From contig JAJFJS010000035.1 of NCBI GenBank assembly GCA_021773815.1, forward strand, positions 62,001 to 126,000: a DNA stretch of 64,000 nt, read 5' to 3'. A program made the translations under genes and the position numbers. The notes under the pieces were generated by a model, which was not told the origin of the DNA, did no database searches, and was given only the letters and a program-made list of their open reading frames with translations. Shown here piece by piece: positions 43,351-51,795 of this stretch; position 1 is the first letter of the stretch; each line of letters starts with the position of its first letter. This DNA comes from Gammaproteobacteria bacterium. Its GTDB lineage: Bacteria > Pseudomonadota > Gammaproteobacteria > Steroidobacterales > GCA-2729495.

Positions 43351-44643
43351 ATGAAAATCAAGAAAAATATCGTTGCCGGGTGTTTGTCGTTCCTCTGGCT
43401 GGCCGTGGCGCTTTCCGGCCCGGCAATGGCCCAGACTGATTCGGACGAGATTCAGCGTAAATTCGATGATGCCATCGAGGCCATCGATCAGGATCGCCTG
43501 CGCACCGCCCGCCGGACCCTGCAGAACCTGCTGGCCGAGCATCCGAACCTGCAGCGGGCGCGCCTGGAACTGGCGCGCGTCCATTACCTGAGCTACGACT
43601 ACGACGCGGCCGAGGGGCTCGCGCAGCAGGTACTGAATGATCCGAACACGCCGCCGACCGTGCAGACGACGGTGCTGGCGTTCCTCGCCCAGATCCGCGA
43701 CGACCGGCAGCGCCTGGCCAAGCGCCATTCGGTGACGCCATCGATCTATGCGGGGCTGATGTTCGATACGAACGTCAATTTCGGGCCGAGCCGGGACATC
43801 ATTGAAATCGGCGGCATCCCGTTCACGGTGGTGCCGAGTTCCCAGGAGATCGACGACTGGGCATTGGTCGTCAATCCGGCGATCGCACACACGTATTACC
43901 CCGGCAAGCCCTTCACCGCCGGCGAGCACAACGGCTTTTTTGTCTGGCAGAGTCAGGCCAACCTGTACTACCGCCGATATTTCTCCGAAGACGATTTCAA
44001 TTTCGGCGTGCTGACACTGCGTACAGGCCCGGCCTGGGTCGTGCCGGGGCACTGGCGCGCCGGCATCGGGTTGCAGGGCGACCAGCTCTGGCTCGGCGAC
44101 AACAGCCTCGCCTGGTTCACGTCCCTGAACCCGAACGTCACCTGGGAACTGGGCGCCGACACCGAATTGACGCTCGACGCATTCGTCACGCAGCGACATT
44201 ACTGGCGTAGCCGTGATGACGGCCGTGACGGCTGGTACAAGCGCGCCGGTATCTCCGCGGAACACCTGCTGGCCGACGACAAAGTGACGCTGAGCGGAGG
44301 CCTTGGCTACTCCGATTTCAATGCCGACGACAATCAATACGGCTACAAGGGTCCGGACGTCTTTGTCGGTGTTGCCGTCAACGCCTGGCAGGACGGACAG
44401 ATCTATGCCCGCGCCCGCTACAAGAAACTCGACTTCCGAGGCATCGAGCCCGGCTTCAACCGGTCACGCGACGATGACGAGTTCCGTTATACCGTCGGCT
44501 TCCAGCACGATTTCCGCTCCGGCGTGATGCGTGACTGGGCAGTCCTGGGTAACTGGACCTACACGGACAACCAGTCGGACGATGTGCCGATATATGACTA
44601 TGATCGCCATGAGGTGAATCTGGGCCTGTCGCGCTACTTCTAA
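43351..44643 (+). CDS. Slam-type outer-membrane protein (type XI secretion)
   Basis: A 430-residue protein. The signal peptide (LSFLWLAVALSGPAMA) is followed by TPR-like helices about 35-110 (RKFDDAIEAIDQDRLRTARR, AEHPNLQRARLELARVHYL) and a beta-barrel domain from about 125 opening with SIYAGLMFDTNVNFGPS and closing at HEVNLGLSRYF. This matches surface lipoprotein assembly modifiers (DUF560 barrel), which move lipoproteins or soluble haemophores across the outer membrane. The ATG at 43351 is preferred over GTG 43336 for the signal peptide. The next gene downstream looks like its cargo. It is divergent from the LapG-type gene with 87 bases shared. Confidence 0.82.
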   Translation: MKIKKNIVAGCLSFLWLAVALSGPAMAQTDSDEIQRKFDDAIEAIDQDRLRTARRTLQNLLAEHPNLQRARLELARVHYLSYDYDAAEGLAQQVLNDPNTPPTVQTTVLAFLAQIRDDRQRLAKRHSVTPSIYAGLMFDTNVNFGPSRDIIEIGGIPFTVVPSSQEIDDWALVVNPAIAHTYYPGKPFTAGEHNGFFVWQSQANLYYRRYFSEDDFNFGVLTLRTGPAWVVPGHWRAGIGLQGDQLWLGDNSLAWFTSLNPNVTWELGADTELTLDAFVTQRHYWRSRDDGRDGWYKRAGISAEHLLADDKVTLSGGLGYSDFNADDNQYGYKGPDVFVGVAVNAWQDGQIYARARYKKLDFRGIEPGFNRSRDDDEFRYTVGFQHDFRSGVMRDWAVLGNWTYTDNQSDDVPIYDYDRHEVNLGLSRYF

Positions 44644-44789
44644 AACAGTGCGCGCCAGGCGCGGCAAAACCCTACATAATGTTCGGATGCCCGCACAGAC
44701 ACGAGTGGTGGCGATGACCGAGTGCAATTTTCAACGGATTCTTGTAGAAGTACAGGTATAAGAATGGCCCGACACGGAGCCTCAAAAAA

Positions 44790-45908
44790 ATGATCAGAAC
44801 CATGAAAAACCTACTGCTCCTGATGCTTGTCATCGTCGGTTTCGCAGCCGGCGGCGCGTATGCCGCCGATATCGTTCAATCAGAACGCGACTGCGCCGAA
44901 ATCCTCGAGCAGTGGGCCAATGATCCCGACTCAGTGCCCCGGCATCTCGTCGACGAGTGCAAGGAGAGCATGGCCGCTGAGACGGCGCCCGATATCATGC
45001 CGTTTGCGGGCGGCCCGGCGGCCGATCCCTGCGCGGGACCCGGCGCTTCCGGCTCGGCGCACTGCTGGGGACCGTGGAGCAGTCTCGCCCCGGCCGCTTC
45101 CGGCGAGGCGCCGCCGCCCGACCTGCTGCCGGTCGACGAATACGACCTGCGGCCCGAACTGGCCAACCGCTACGATCCCGTCGTCGGATCCTGCGCGCCG
45201 GGCACGCCGTGCGGTTTCGCCACCATCGTCGACGGCATCAGCGGTCAGGGTCCGGCCGACGATACCGCGATCGCATCGTTCGATCTGGCCGGTGACGGTT
45301 CACAGTTTACGGTCGCTGCCGGTCAAGCCGGCGAGATCGCCTCGGTCGGCGGCATGACCCCGGCCTATACAAACCGGCCCGACGGCTACGAGAACATGCG
45401 CTCGGGCGGCGCGAACGGTGCGCTGCGCTCACGCCTGATCGCGCGCGTGAGTCGCAACGGCAACGGTGACATCGTGACTGCCGCCGATGCCTGGGCGCAC
45501 GGCGATGCGGCCGCCGGCACATCCAATTCCGGGTTTTTCGCCACGGGCGTCTCACTGGCGCAGAACGAAGTCAATGCCCTGAATACTTCTGCGGTGTCGG
45601 CCGTGTTCAATGGGCCGATGTCGGTCGATAACAACACGGCTGCGACGATTACCGTGAACTTCGGCTCGGACCCGACATGGTCCGGCGGCTGGACAAATCC
45701 GGGTTATGCCTTCAACGCGGGCGGCTCACTGATCGGCGTCGACCTCGTGTCGGACCCCGGACAGTTTTCCGGCAACGTCGTCGGCAGCGACAACTTCGTC
45801 CAGGGCGCGCTGCTTGGCCCGAACGATACCAAGTCGATCGCCCATGTCATCGACGTGGAAATCGACGGCATCGGCCGCATCCGTGACGTCGGGCTGTTGC
45901 GCGAATAG
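44790..45908 (+). CDS. Exported protein, probable Slam cargo with TbpB-like barrel
   Basis: A 372-residue exported protein with a type I signal (LLLLMLVIVGFAAGGAYA) and no lipobox. After an acidic N-terminal region and a Pro/Gly/Cys-rich linker, the second half is rich in short beta-strands with Gly/Asn/Thr turns. It includes TAATITVNFGSDPTWSGGW and DNFVQGALLGPNDTKS, the latter resembling the FxGAFYGPxA segment of TbpB-like barrels found in Slam cargoes and haemophilins. It starts 146 bases after the Slam gene. Ligand (haem, metal or another) unknown. The barrel match is by eye and moderate. Confidence 0.65.
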   Translation: MIRTMKNLLLLMLVIVGFAAGGAYAADIVQSERDCAEILEQWANDPDSVPRHLVDECKESMAAETAPDIMPFAGGPAADPCAGPGASGSAHCWGPWSSLAPAASGEAPPPDLLPVDEYDLRPELANRYDPVVGSCAPGTPCGFATIVDGISGQGPADDTAIASFDLAGDGSQFTVAAGQAGEIASVGGMTPAYTNRPDGYENMRSGGANGALRSRLIARVSRNGNGDIVTAADAWAHGDAAAGTSNSGFFATGVSLAQNEVNALNTSAVSAVFNGPMSVDNNTAATITVNFGSDPTWSGGWTNPGYAFNAGGSLIGVDLVSDPGQFSGNVVGSDNFVQGALLGPNDTKSIAHVIDVEIDGIGRIRDVGLLRE

Positions 45909-46046
45909 AGGACTGTTGCAAAGAAATTAATCAGTGACTTATGTATACAAGGAATTGAGAGTCTGACTACGCTGTAGTACATTGTTGAAAGCCGCCCCTG
46001 CGGTACCCGATGACGCAAAAATCGGTACTTGTTAAGGGGACAAAAA

Positions 46047-46640
46047 ATGTTAAAAATCCTGCGAACTGTCGCAATTCTCATTGCGCTGAGTCTGGCCGGG
46101 ATTCCATCAACGACTGCATTTGCAGCTTCCGTTTATTTAGATCCGTCGTCCGTCGCGGTCGCCGAAAACGGTGACTTTACGATCGACCTGATGATGAATG
46201 CCGCTGATACGCTCGGCAGCCATCCCGGATCGTTTGGCGGCGGCGTCGTCATCGACTTCGATCCCGCCCTCGCCGTCTACACGGGCTTCAGCGCCCAGTT
46301 GCCGGCAACGCTGGTCGGCGGGCCGACAACAGGTTCGAACGCCGGGCTGCAGACCGTCACGATCGAATTCGACACGGCGCTCGACGTCGGCGCCATCGGC
46401 ACGTTCAGCTTCACGGCAGCCGGCACTGCCGGCAGTATCATCAGCTTCGGCATCGCCGATCAGGATGACTTCTTCGGCACGTTTGCCAACCATATACCGA
46501 CCAACCAGCCGTTCACGCCGACGTTCACCGGCACCAGCGTCGCCATCACCGCCATACCGGTGCCGGCCGCCGCCTGGCTGCTGCTGTCCGGCCTCGGTGC
46601 TATTGGTGGTCTCCGGGGTTTCCGGGCCCGACGACGCTAA
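46047..46640 (+). CDS. VPLPA-CTERM sorted, cohesin-like surface protein
   Basis: A 197-residue exported protein. Signal peptide to about 27 (LIALSLAGIPSTTAFA), then a cohesin-like beta-sandwich (YLDPSSVAVAENGDFTIDL, VVIDFDPALAVYTGF), ending in IPVPAAAWLLLSGLGAIGG followed by an Arg-rich tail. That is the VPLPA-CTERM variant of the PEP-CTERM signal recognised by an exosortase, which is not encoded in the window. It is expected at the surface or in exopolysaccharide matrix. The ATG at 46047 follows AAGGGG. Confidence 0.85.
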   Translation: MLKILRTVAILIALSLAGIPSTTAFAASVYLDPSSVAVAENGDFTIDLMMNAADTLGSHPGSFGGGVVIDFDPALAVYTGFSAQLPATLVGGPTTGSNAGLQTVTIEFDTALDVGAIGTFSFTAAGTAGSIISFGIADQDDFFGTFANHIPTNQPFTPTFTGTSVAITAIPVPAAAWLLLSGLGAIGGLRGFRARRR

Positions 46641-46674
46641 GCCTGGCATGTGCCGCGAGCGCAGCGGGCGATGC

Positions 46675-48120
46675 ATGAGGATGCCGCCCGCTCGCGCCGG
46701 CCGCTTCATTCTCTTTGTCCTCATGACGCTGGCGGCCACGGCCGCCGGCGCACAGGGCCGGGCGCAGTTCGAGGCGCTGATCGCCGCACACGAACACGGC
46801 CTGACACCGGCCGACTACGACGTCGCCGCGCTGGCCGAACTGGCGGCGAATCCCGCGACCACCGGACGGTTCACCGACCGACTGCACGATGCATTCCTGC
46901 GCTATGCCGCCGATGTTGCCCGCGGGCGACTGTCACCCGGCATCGACCCTGACTGGCACATCCGGCCGCCACCGGCCGATGACATTCCGGCAATAGACGA
47001 TATTGCTCACCTGCCGCCGCCTCATGCCGACTACCGGCGCCTGCACGATGCGCTGCGCCGCTACGAGGCCATCCGGGCGCAGGGCGGCTGGACGACGCTG
47101 CCGCCCGGACCGACACTGACCGTCGGCATGCGTGTTCCGGACGTCGCCATCGCCCGCAACCGCCTGCGGTTGACCGACGATTACGATGCAACGCTGCTGC
47201 AGGCCGATTCACACATGTTCGATGCCGGCCTCGACGCAGCCGTGCGCGCGTTTCAGGCGCGCCACGCGCTGCGCGTCAGCGGGCGCATCGACGACGCCAC
47301 TCGCGCCGCGCTGAACGTTCCGGTCGAGGCGCGCATCGAACAGCTGGCGATCGCGATGGAACGCTGGCGCTGGCTGCCGCGCGAGCTCGGCGCCCGATTC
47401 GTCTGGGTCAATGCCGCCGAGGCGACGCTCCGGGTCATCGATGCCGGCCAGACCGTGCTGTCCATGCGCGCGATCGTCGGACATTCGACACGACCGACGC
47501 CGAGCCTGCAGGGCGAAATCCGGCATATCGTCTTCAACCCGACCTGGTCGGTGCCCATGACCATTGCCACCGAGGACCTGCTGCCGAAATTGCGGCGCGA
47601 TCCCGACTTTCTGGCGCGAAATAATTTCCGACTTTTCTCGGGCTGGGGTGAAACCGCACGTGAAATCACGGCCGCCGATGTTGACTGGGCGGCCGTCGAC
47701 CCGGATCGGCTGCCGTACCGGTTCGTCCAGCAACCCGGACCGACCAACAGCCTCGGGCGCATCAAGATCGCCTTCGACAATCCGTATGACATCTATATTC
47801 ACGACACGCCGTCCAAGCGCCTGTTCGGTCTGCGGACCCGCACGTTCAGTTCCGGATGTGTGCGTCTCGAACAGGCCGCCGAGTTTGCCGCGCAGCTTTT
47901 GGCGCAAGACCCGAACGGTGCCGGCCTGAACATGCAACGCAATCTCGACCAGCCCGACACGCGCGGCATCACCCTCGCACGCCCGGTGCCGATCTATATC
48001 GTCTACATCACCAGTTGGGTCACGGCGGACGGGCAGGTGCATTTCCGACGCGACCTGTATGGCCGTGACGCACCCGTCGCAACGGCCCTGCGCAGCGCCC
48101 GAGACCGGCCGCCCTCGTGA
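46675..48120 (+). CDS. L,D-transpeptidase, YcbB/LdtD-like
   Basis: A 481-residue periplasmic enzyme that forms 3-3 cross-links in peptidoglycan. A signal segment (FILFVLMTLAATAAGA) is followed by an N-terminal helical region, a PG_binding_1 domain about 180-225 (AAVRAFQARHALRVSGRIDD), and a YkuD catalytic domain with IYIHDTPSK and SSGCVRLEQ (Cys near 395). The layout matches E. coli LdtD (615 aa), though shorter. The start is uncertain: ATG 46675 is chosen for the signal peptide; 46648 and 46681 are alternatives. The AT-rich inverted repeat right after the stop may end transcription. Confidence 0.9.
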   Translation: MRMPPARAGRFILFVLMTLAATAAGAQGRAQFEALIAAHEHGLTPADYDVAALAELAANPATTGRFTDRLHDAFLRYAADVARGRLSPGIDPDWHIRPPPADDIPAIDDIAHLPPPHADYRRLHDALRRYEAIRAQGGWTTLPPGPTLTVGMRVPDVAIARNRLRLTDDYDATLLQADSHMFDAGLDAAVRAFQARHALRVSGRIDDATRAALNVPVEARIEQLAIAMERWRWLPRELGARFVWVNAAEATLRVIDAGQTVLSMRAIVGHSTRPTPSLQGEIRHIVFNPTWSVPMTIATEDLLPKLRRDPDFLARNNFRLFSGWGETAREITAADVDWAAVDPDRLPYRFVQQPGPTNSLGRIKIAFDNPYDIYIHDTPSKRLFGLRTRTFSSGCVRLEQAAEFAAQLLAQDPNGAGLNMQRNLDQPDTRGITLARPVPIYIVYITSWVTADGQVHFRRDLYGRDAPVATALRSARDRPPS

Positions 48121-48127
48121 GCAACAC

Positions 48128-48170
48128 GGATTGCATAAAATAATACATATATGTATATTTTTTGTAATCC
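48128..48170. repeat. Long AT-rich imperfect inverted repeat
   Basis: GGATTGCA at the left end pairs with TTGTAATCC-side sequence at the right end. The centre ATACATATATGTAT (48143-48156) is a perfect 14-bp palindrome. It lies between the L,D-transpeptidase stop and the membrane protein start. It could be a terminator-like hairpin or an operator for the downstream gene. Confidence 0.6.
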
Positions 48171-48204
48171 GTCTCCCCGTGACCGATGACCCCGGAGTTG
48201 CGCC

Positions 48205-49146
48205 ATGACCTCGCCCGTGCTCGATCAAGCAAAAGACGCCCGACCCGGCGAGTCGAAACTCTGGCGCGCCCCGTTTGTCGGCATCATCGTGACGCTCATC
48301 ATGCTGTTTGCGATCGGGCTCGCGCACGCGCTGATGACCATCATCGAAGAGTCCCTCGGCAGGGACAACACCTACATCGCCTCAATTTTTCTTGGCTTCG
48401 CCGCGATCGTCGCATTGTGGTACGGCATCAAGTCGAAAAGCGAAAATTTCGCGACCTGGGTCGGCTTTTTTTCCGGCATCGTGATCTGGATGACCTGGAT
48501 CGAGTTCTTCTACATGTACTACGGCCGGAAGAATTTCGGCATGCTGCCGCGCCTCGATGAAACGGGCGTCACGACCGAACCGGAATACCTGATCATGACG
48601 GCGACCATCGGCGTGTTGCTGACGATGATGGCGTTCTATACGTTCGACAAGGACACCCGCTGCAACATGTTCGTCTGGATCCAGAATCGGCTGGGACTGC
48701 GTGACGGCCTGGGGCCGAGCACGAAGACCGCCAAAGACCGGAACTACGCGATCATCACGTTCATGGAGACGTTTTACGTCACGTGGTTCTGTTATGCATG
48801 GAACCTGCTGGCGTTCGAACCGGCGTTCGCCGGCACCGGCAATCAGGCCTTCATCGCCGAGGCGCTCACCGTGTTCGTTTCCATCACCTGGGGCGGATTC
48901 TGCTTTAGTCGCCTGCTCAAATATCGCCGCACGTCGACGGCCGTACGCTACGGACTGCCGACGGCCAACATCCTGTGGATCAGCGTCGAGATCTCGTCGC
49001 GCTGGGGCGTGCTGACCGAGATCTGGCTGTACCCGAAGGAATACGCGATCGAACTACTCGTGCTGCTCGCGGCGTTTACGATCCTGACGGTCATGATCTA
49101 CAAAGCACCGAAGAAACGCTCCGAAATCGAAGGATGGGATCGCTAG
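48205..49146 (+). CDS. Multi-pass membrane protein, paralogue of the 35110 gene
   Basis: A 313-residue inner-membrane protein with about seven hydrophobic helices and dense Trp, Tyr and Phe (ATWVGFFSGIVIWMTWIEFF). It shares spaced motifs with the product of 35110-36090: a conserved RCNxF segment, ETFYVTWFCYAW, and STAVRYGLPTANILW. The family is not one I know. Only 2 bases separate it from the HdeA-like gene, so the two are co-transcribed. That partner may point to envelope or pH stress, but this is only context. Confidence 0.85.
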   Translation: MTSPVLDQAKDARPGESKLWRAPFVGIIVTLIMLFAIGLAHALMTIIEESLGRDNTYIASIFLGFAAIVALWYGIKSKSENFATWVGFFSGIVIWMTWIEFFYMYYGRKNFGMLPRLDETGVTTEPEYLIMTATIGVLLTMMAFYTFDKDTRCNMFVWIQNRLGLRDGLGPSTKTAKDRNYAIITFMETFYVTWFCYAWNLLAFEPAFAGTGNQAFIAEALTVFVSITWGGFCFSRLLKYRRTSTAVRYGLPTANILWISVEISSRWGVLTEIWLYPKEYAIELLVLLAAFTILTVMIYKAPKKRSEIEGWDR

Positions 49147-49148
49147 CC

Positions 49149-49571
49149 ATGCACAGAATCAACGCAAACGCGACGGGCCGGCGAGTCGGCGGCGCGGTGG
49201 CGCTGGCGCTGGTCTGGACGGTCGTCTTCGCTGACACGGCGTGCGCCGACCGCCTGACCCTGCGGCCCGGCATGACCGGCGTGCCCGACCTCGGCGCGAT
49301 CAGTTGTGAACTCTTTAACGAGATCCACCCGAACGGTCCGACGGGCCTCGAACAGATGATCCTGACCTGGGCCGGCGGCTACTTCTATGCGCGCACCGGA
49401 AAAACGATCGATGAAGTCCTCGCACTGCCGTCCAACGCGGGCGAGGCCTGGGACTTCGACAGCCTGACCGGTCATATCGTCACGTATTGCGCGGCCCACC
49501 CGGATGCGCAGGTGCCCGAAGCGGTGATCGACCTGTGGGGCCGGCTCGAACCCGAGCCGAATCCCCGCTGA
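49149..49571 (+). CDS. Small periplasmic protein, HdeA/HdeB-like pattern
   Basis: A 140-residue exported protein with signal segment ALALVWTVVFADTACA. The mature part has two cysteines spaced as in HdeA-type acid chaperones (ISCELFNEI and IVTYCAAHPDAQVPEAVIDLW), with an aromatic WAGGYFYARTG between. The pattern Cys...GY...YC..HP...V..A is characteristic, but the protein is longer than HdeA (about 90 mature residues) and the match is by eye. It lies 2 bases after the membrane protein gene. Confidence 0.6.
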   Translation: MHRINANATGRRVGGAVALALVWTVVFADTACADRLTLRPGMTGVPDLGAISCELFNEIHPNGPTGLEQMILTWAGGYFYARTGKTIDEVLALPSNAGEAWDFDSLTGHIVTYCAAHPDAQVPEAVIDLWGRLEPEPNPR

Positions 49572-49578
49572 ACGCGGC

Positions 49579-50052
49579 CTAGTCTTCCCGGTCGTCCCGT
49601 TCGACACGAATCGTCGGCTGGAAGCGGCCCGTCAACCCACGCCACGCCTGCACCCCGACCATGATCGCGGCCGCGGCGATGCCGGCGAGCAGCACGAACC
49701 GGTTGTAAGCCGGCAATGGCCCGGCCTGCGTAAACTTCAGCGCCCACGACGCCATCGCGATCCACGCCAGCTGCGGGAACAGCGAACAGAACCCGGCGGC
49801 GATCGCCAGCCCGCACGAGGCCAGAAGGCCGACGGGGACCAGCAGCAGCCACGACGATGCGACGGCATTCGGTTCCCAGGACATGACCGGGAACAGGATG
49901 CTGATCACGAACACGAGCACCGCGGGAATCGCCGGCTGCGGGCGACAATGCGCGATGATCGACTCGACAATCGACTGCGGCGCGCGCACAGCCGGCTCAT
50001 CTGTTTGATCACCGGCATCGTCACCCGGCTCCGGGCGCCCGGTGTCGTTCAT
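49579..50052 (-). CDS. Small four-TM membrane protein coupled to TetR
   Basis: A 157-residue protein with an acidic N-terminus (about 40 residues), roughly four hydrophobic helices (AIPAVLVFVISILFPVM, WLLLVPVGLLASCGLAIAAG, WIAMASWALKF, FVLLAGIAAAAIMVGV) and a charged C-terminus. Family unknown. The ATG overlaps the stop of the TetR gene (ATGA), so the two are translated together and it is likely either the regulator's target or a co-regulated membrane component. Confidence 0.75.
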   Translation of the reverse strand: MNDTGRPEPGDDAGDQTDEPAVRAPQSIVESIIAHCRPQPAIPAVLVFVISILFPVMSWEPNAVASSWLLLVPVGLLASCGLAIAAGFCSLFPQLAWIAMASWALKFTQAGPLPAYNRFVLLAGIAAAAIMVGVQAWRGLTGRFQPTIRVERDDRED

Positions 50053-50660
50053 TCCGGGTCGGGCCGGCCGAGCAGCGCGACCAGCGCATCGCTATACACG
50101 GCACGCAGATCGCTGCGATCAGCATAGATGCGCAACAGCGGCAATGCGGTGCGACTGATGACCTTGAAAGAATCATCCGCGCTGTCGTTACGCAAACAGC
50201 CGGCCTCCTCGGCGCGCCGGAGCTGCGCCCGCATCGCCCGACCAAATCGCGTATGGCCCGGTTCGATGTACGGCAGCAGTTCGACGTCGATCCGACCAAC
50301 CAGTTGCAGCGCGTCGCGGTGCCGTGCCCACAGGTCGAGGTACAGGGTGGCGATGCCCGGGACGATTTCCGCCGGATCTCGCGCACCGAGCGCTTTGAGT
50401 CCCTGCTCACCCGATTCGAGCACCGGCTGCAGCAGGCGGGCCACCAGTTCGTATTTGTTGGCAAAGAACCCGTAAAACGTACGCCGCGAGATGCCGACCT
50501 CGGCGATCAACTCTTCGACGCTGACGGCATCGATACCGTGCTCGCCAAACAGGCGCGCGCCGGCGGTCAGCAACGCGTCGCGAATCCGGCTGCGGCGCGC
50601 GACGACCTTGGGACTGCGAATGACGGCCCCGGTTCGCGGCTGTGAAACTGCCTTGTCCAT
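50049..50660 (-). CDS. TetR/AcrR family transcriptional regulator
   Basis: A 203-residue one-component repressor. The N-terminal helix-turn-helix (about 25-70) reads RIRDALLTAGARLFGEHGI, VSVEELIAEVGISRRTFYGFF and ANKYELVARLL, the standard TetR pattern. The C-terminal ligand domain is not specific. The ATG at 50660 is divergent from the LLM flavoprotein gene across 118 bases, which likely hold its operator. The gene is coupled to the small membrane protein gene downstream. Ligand and targets are unknown. Confidence 0.92.
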   Translation of the reverse strand: MDKAVSQPRTGAVIRSPKVVARRSRIRDALLTAGARLFGEHGIDAVSVEELIAEVGISRRTFYGFFANKYELVARLLQPVLESGEQGLKALGARDPAEIVPGIATLYLDLWARHRDALQLVGRIDVELLPYIEPGHTRFGRAMRAQLRRAEEAGCLRNDSADDSFKVISRTALPLLRIYADRSDLRAVYSDALVALLGRPDPE

Positions 50661-50778
50661 GCCGGCAATTATACATGTCGGTTTCCGCCACATGGCTCGC
50701 CTCGGGGCGACCCGATGACAACCGGCGGCGGTTGCACCAGAATGGCACACGGGTTTATCTGAACATAATGGGCCAGCC

Positions 50779-51795
50779 ATGAAATTCCATATCATTCTCG
50801 AAGCCAACAACTCTCCCGAGCGGGTCGCCGAACTGGCCAGGCTGGCCGAGGGCTACGGCATGTCCGGCATCTGGGTGTCGAACATGCACGATGCCCGCGA
50901 TCCGTTCGTTCTGTTTACCGAAGCCGCGCGGACTACCGAGCACATCCGGCTCGGCCCGGTCGCCGTCTCACCGTACGAACTGCACCCGCTGAAGATGGCC
51001 AACTCGCTGCTCACGCTCAACGAGATTGCCGGCGGGCGCGCGCAGATCGGCGTCAGCGCCGGTGACGGCGGCACCGCGATGGCGATGGGCTTCAAGGCCA
51101 AACGCCGCCTGCGCGCCGTGCGCGAATGCGTCGAGATCATCGAGGCGGCCGCAACGGGCGAACCGATCCGTTACGACGGACAGATGTACAAGGCGCTGTA
51201 CTACCATCCTTCGTGGGTCACCCAGCCCGCACCGAAGGTCTATGTCTGCGCCGGCGGGCCGCAGATGCTCGCCTCGAGCGCGAAATACGCACAGGGCATT
51301 TTTCTCGGCGACCACCTGCCCGAACACGTCGCGGCGGTCAATGAAACCATTCGCGGCGCGCAGGCCGAGGTCGGCCGCCAAGACGACGACTTCCGGCTGC
51401 TGAATTTCTGGGCCTGGCACGTCAAGGAAAGCCGCGAGGACGCGCGCGCCGAGGCGCGGATGTGGCTGGCCGTGCGCGTGACGCCGTGGCCGGTCTACTA
51501 TCACCGCGGCATCCTGCCCGACACGGACATGCAGGTCGTCTGGGACAACCTGCCGGCCATCAACCAGGCATTCTTCCATAAGAGCCCGGACATCAAGGGC
51601 ATACCGCGCGACATCCTCGATCGACTCGTCGACCGGTGCTCATCGACCGCATCGATCGCCGAACTCGACACGGAAATCGATCGTATACGGCAATTCGAGG
51701 CGGCCGGGCTGACCGACATCGCGCTGCGGATCTATGCCAATCCGGATGACTCGATTCGCCTGATCGGCGAACGTGTCATGCCGGCCCTGAACTGA
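50779..51795 (+). CDS. LLM-class flavin-dependent oxidoreductase
   Basis: A 338-residue luciferase-like monooxygenase of TIM-barrel type (bacterial luciferase/F420-dependent reductase family). Typical segments: LAEGYGMSGIWVSNMHDARDP, HIRLGPVAVSPYELHPLKMA, LNEIAGGRAQIGVSAGDGG and KVYVCAGGPQML. Flavin (FMN or F420) and substrate cannot be told; FMN is more usual in gammaproteobacteria. It faces the TetR gene, which may regulate it, and its 3' end overlaps the convergent MarR gene by 20 bases. Confidence 0.88.
   Translation: MKFHIILEANNSPERVAELARLAEGYGMSGIWVSNMHDARDPFVLFTEAARTTEHIRLGPVAVSPYELHPLKMANSLLTLNEIAGGRAQIGVSAGDGGTAMAMGFKAKRRLRAVRECVEIIEAAATGEPIRYDGQMYKALYYHPSWVTQPAPKVYVCAGGPQMLASSAKYAQGIFLGDHLPEHVAAVNETIRGAQAEVGRQDDDFRLLNFWAWHVKESREDARAEARMWLAVRVTPWPVYYHRGILPDTDMQVVWDNLPAINQAFFHKSPDIKGIPRDILDRLVDRCSSTASIAELDTEIDRIRQFEAAGLTDIALRIYANPDDSIRLIGERVMPALN

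Noticed and set aside
43264-44337. N-terminal extension of the LapG-type frame
   Set aside because: It runs antisense to the Slam gene and lacks any recognisable sequence; the true start is the GTG at 43263 before a clean signal peptide.
46198-46674. Upstream extension of the L,D-transpeptidase frame
   Set aside because: It would overlap the VPLPA-CTERM gene in another frame and places the signal peptide in the middle of the protein; the start near 46675 is better.
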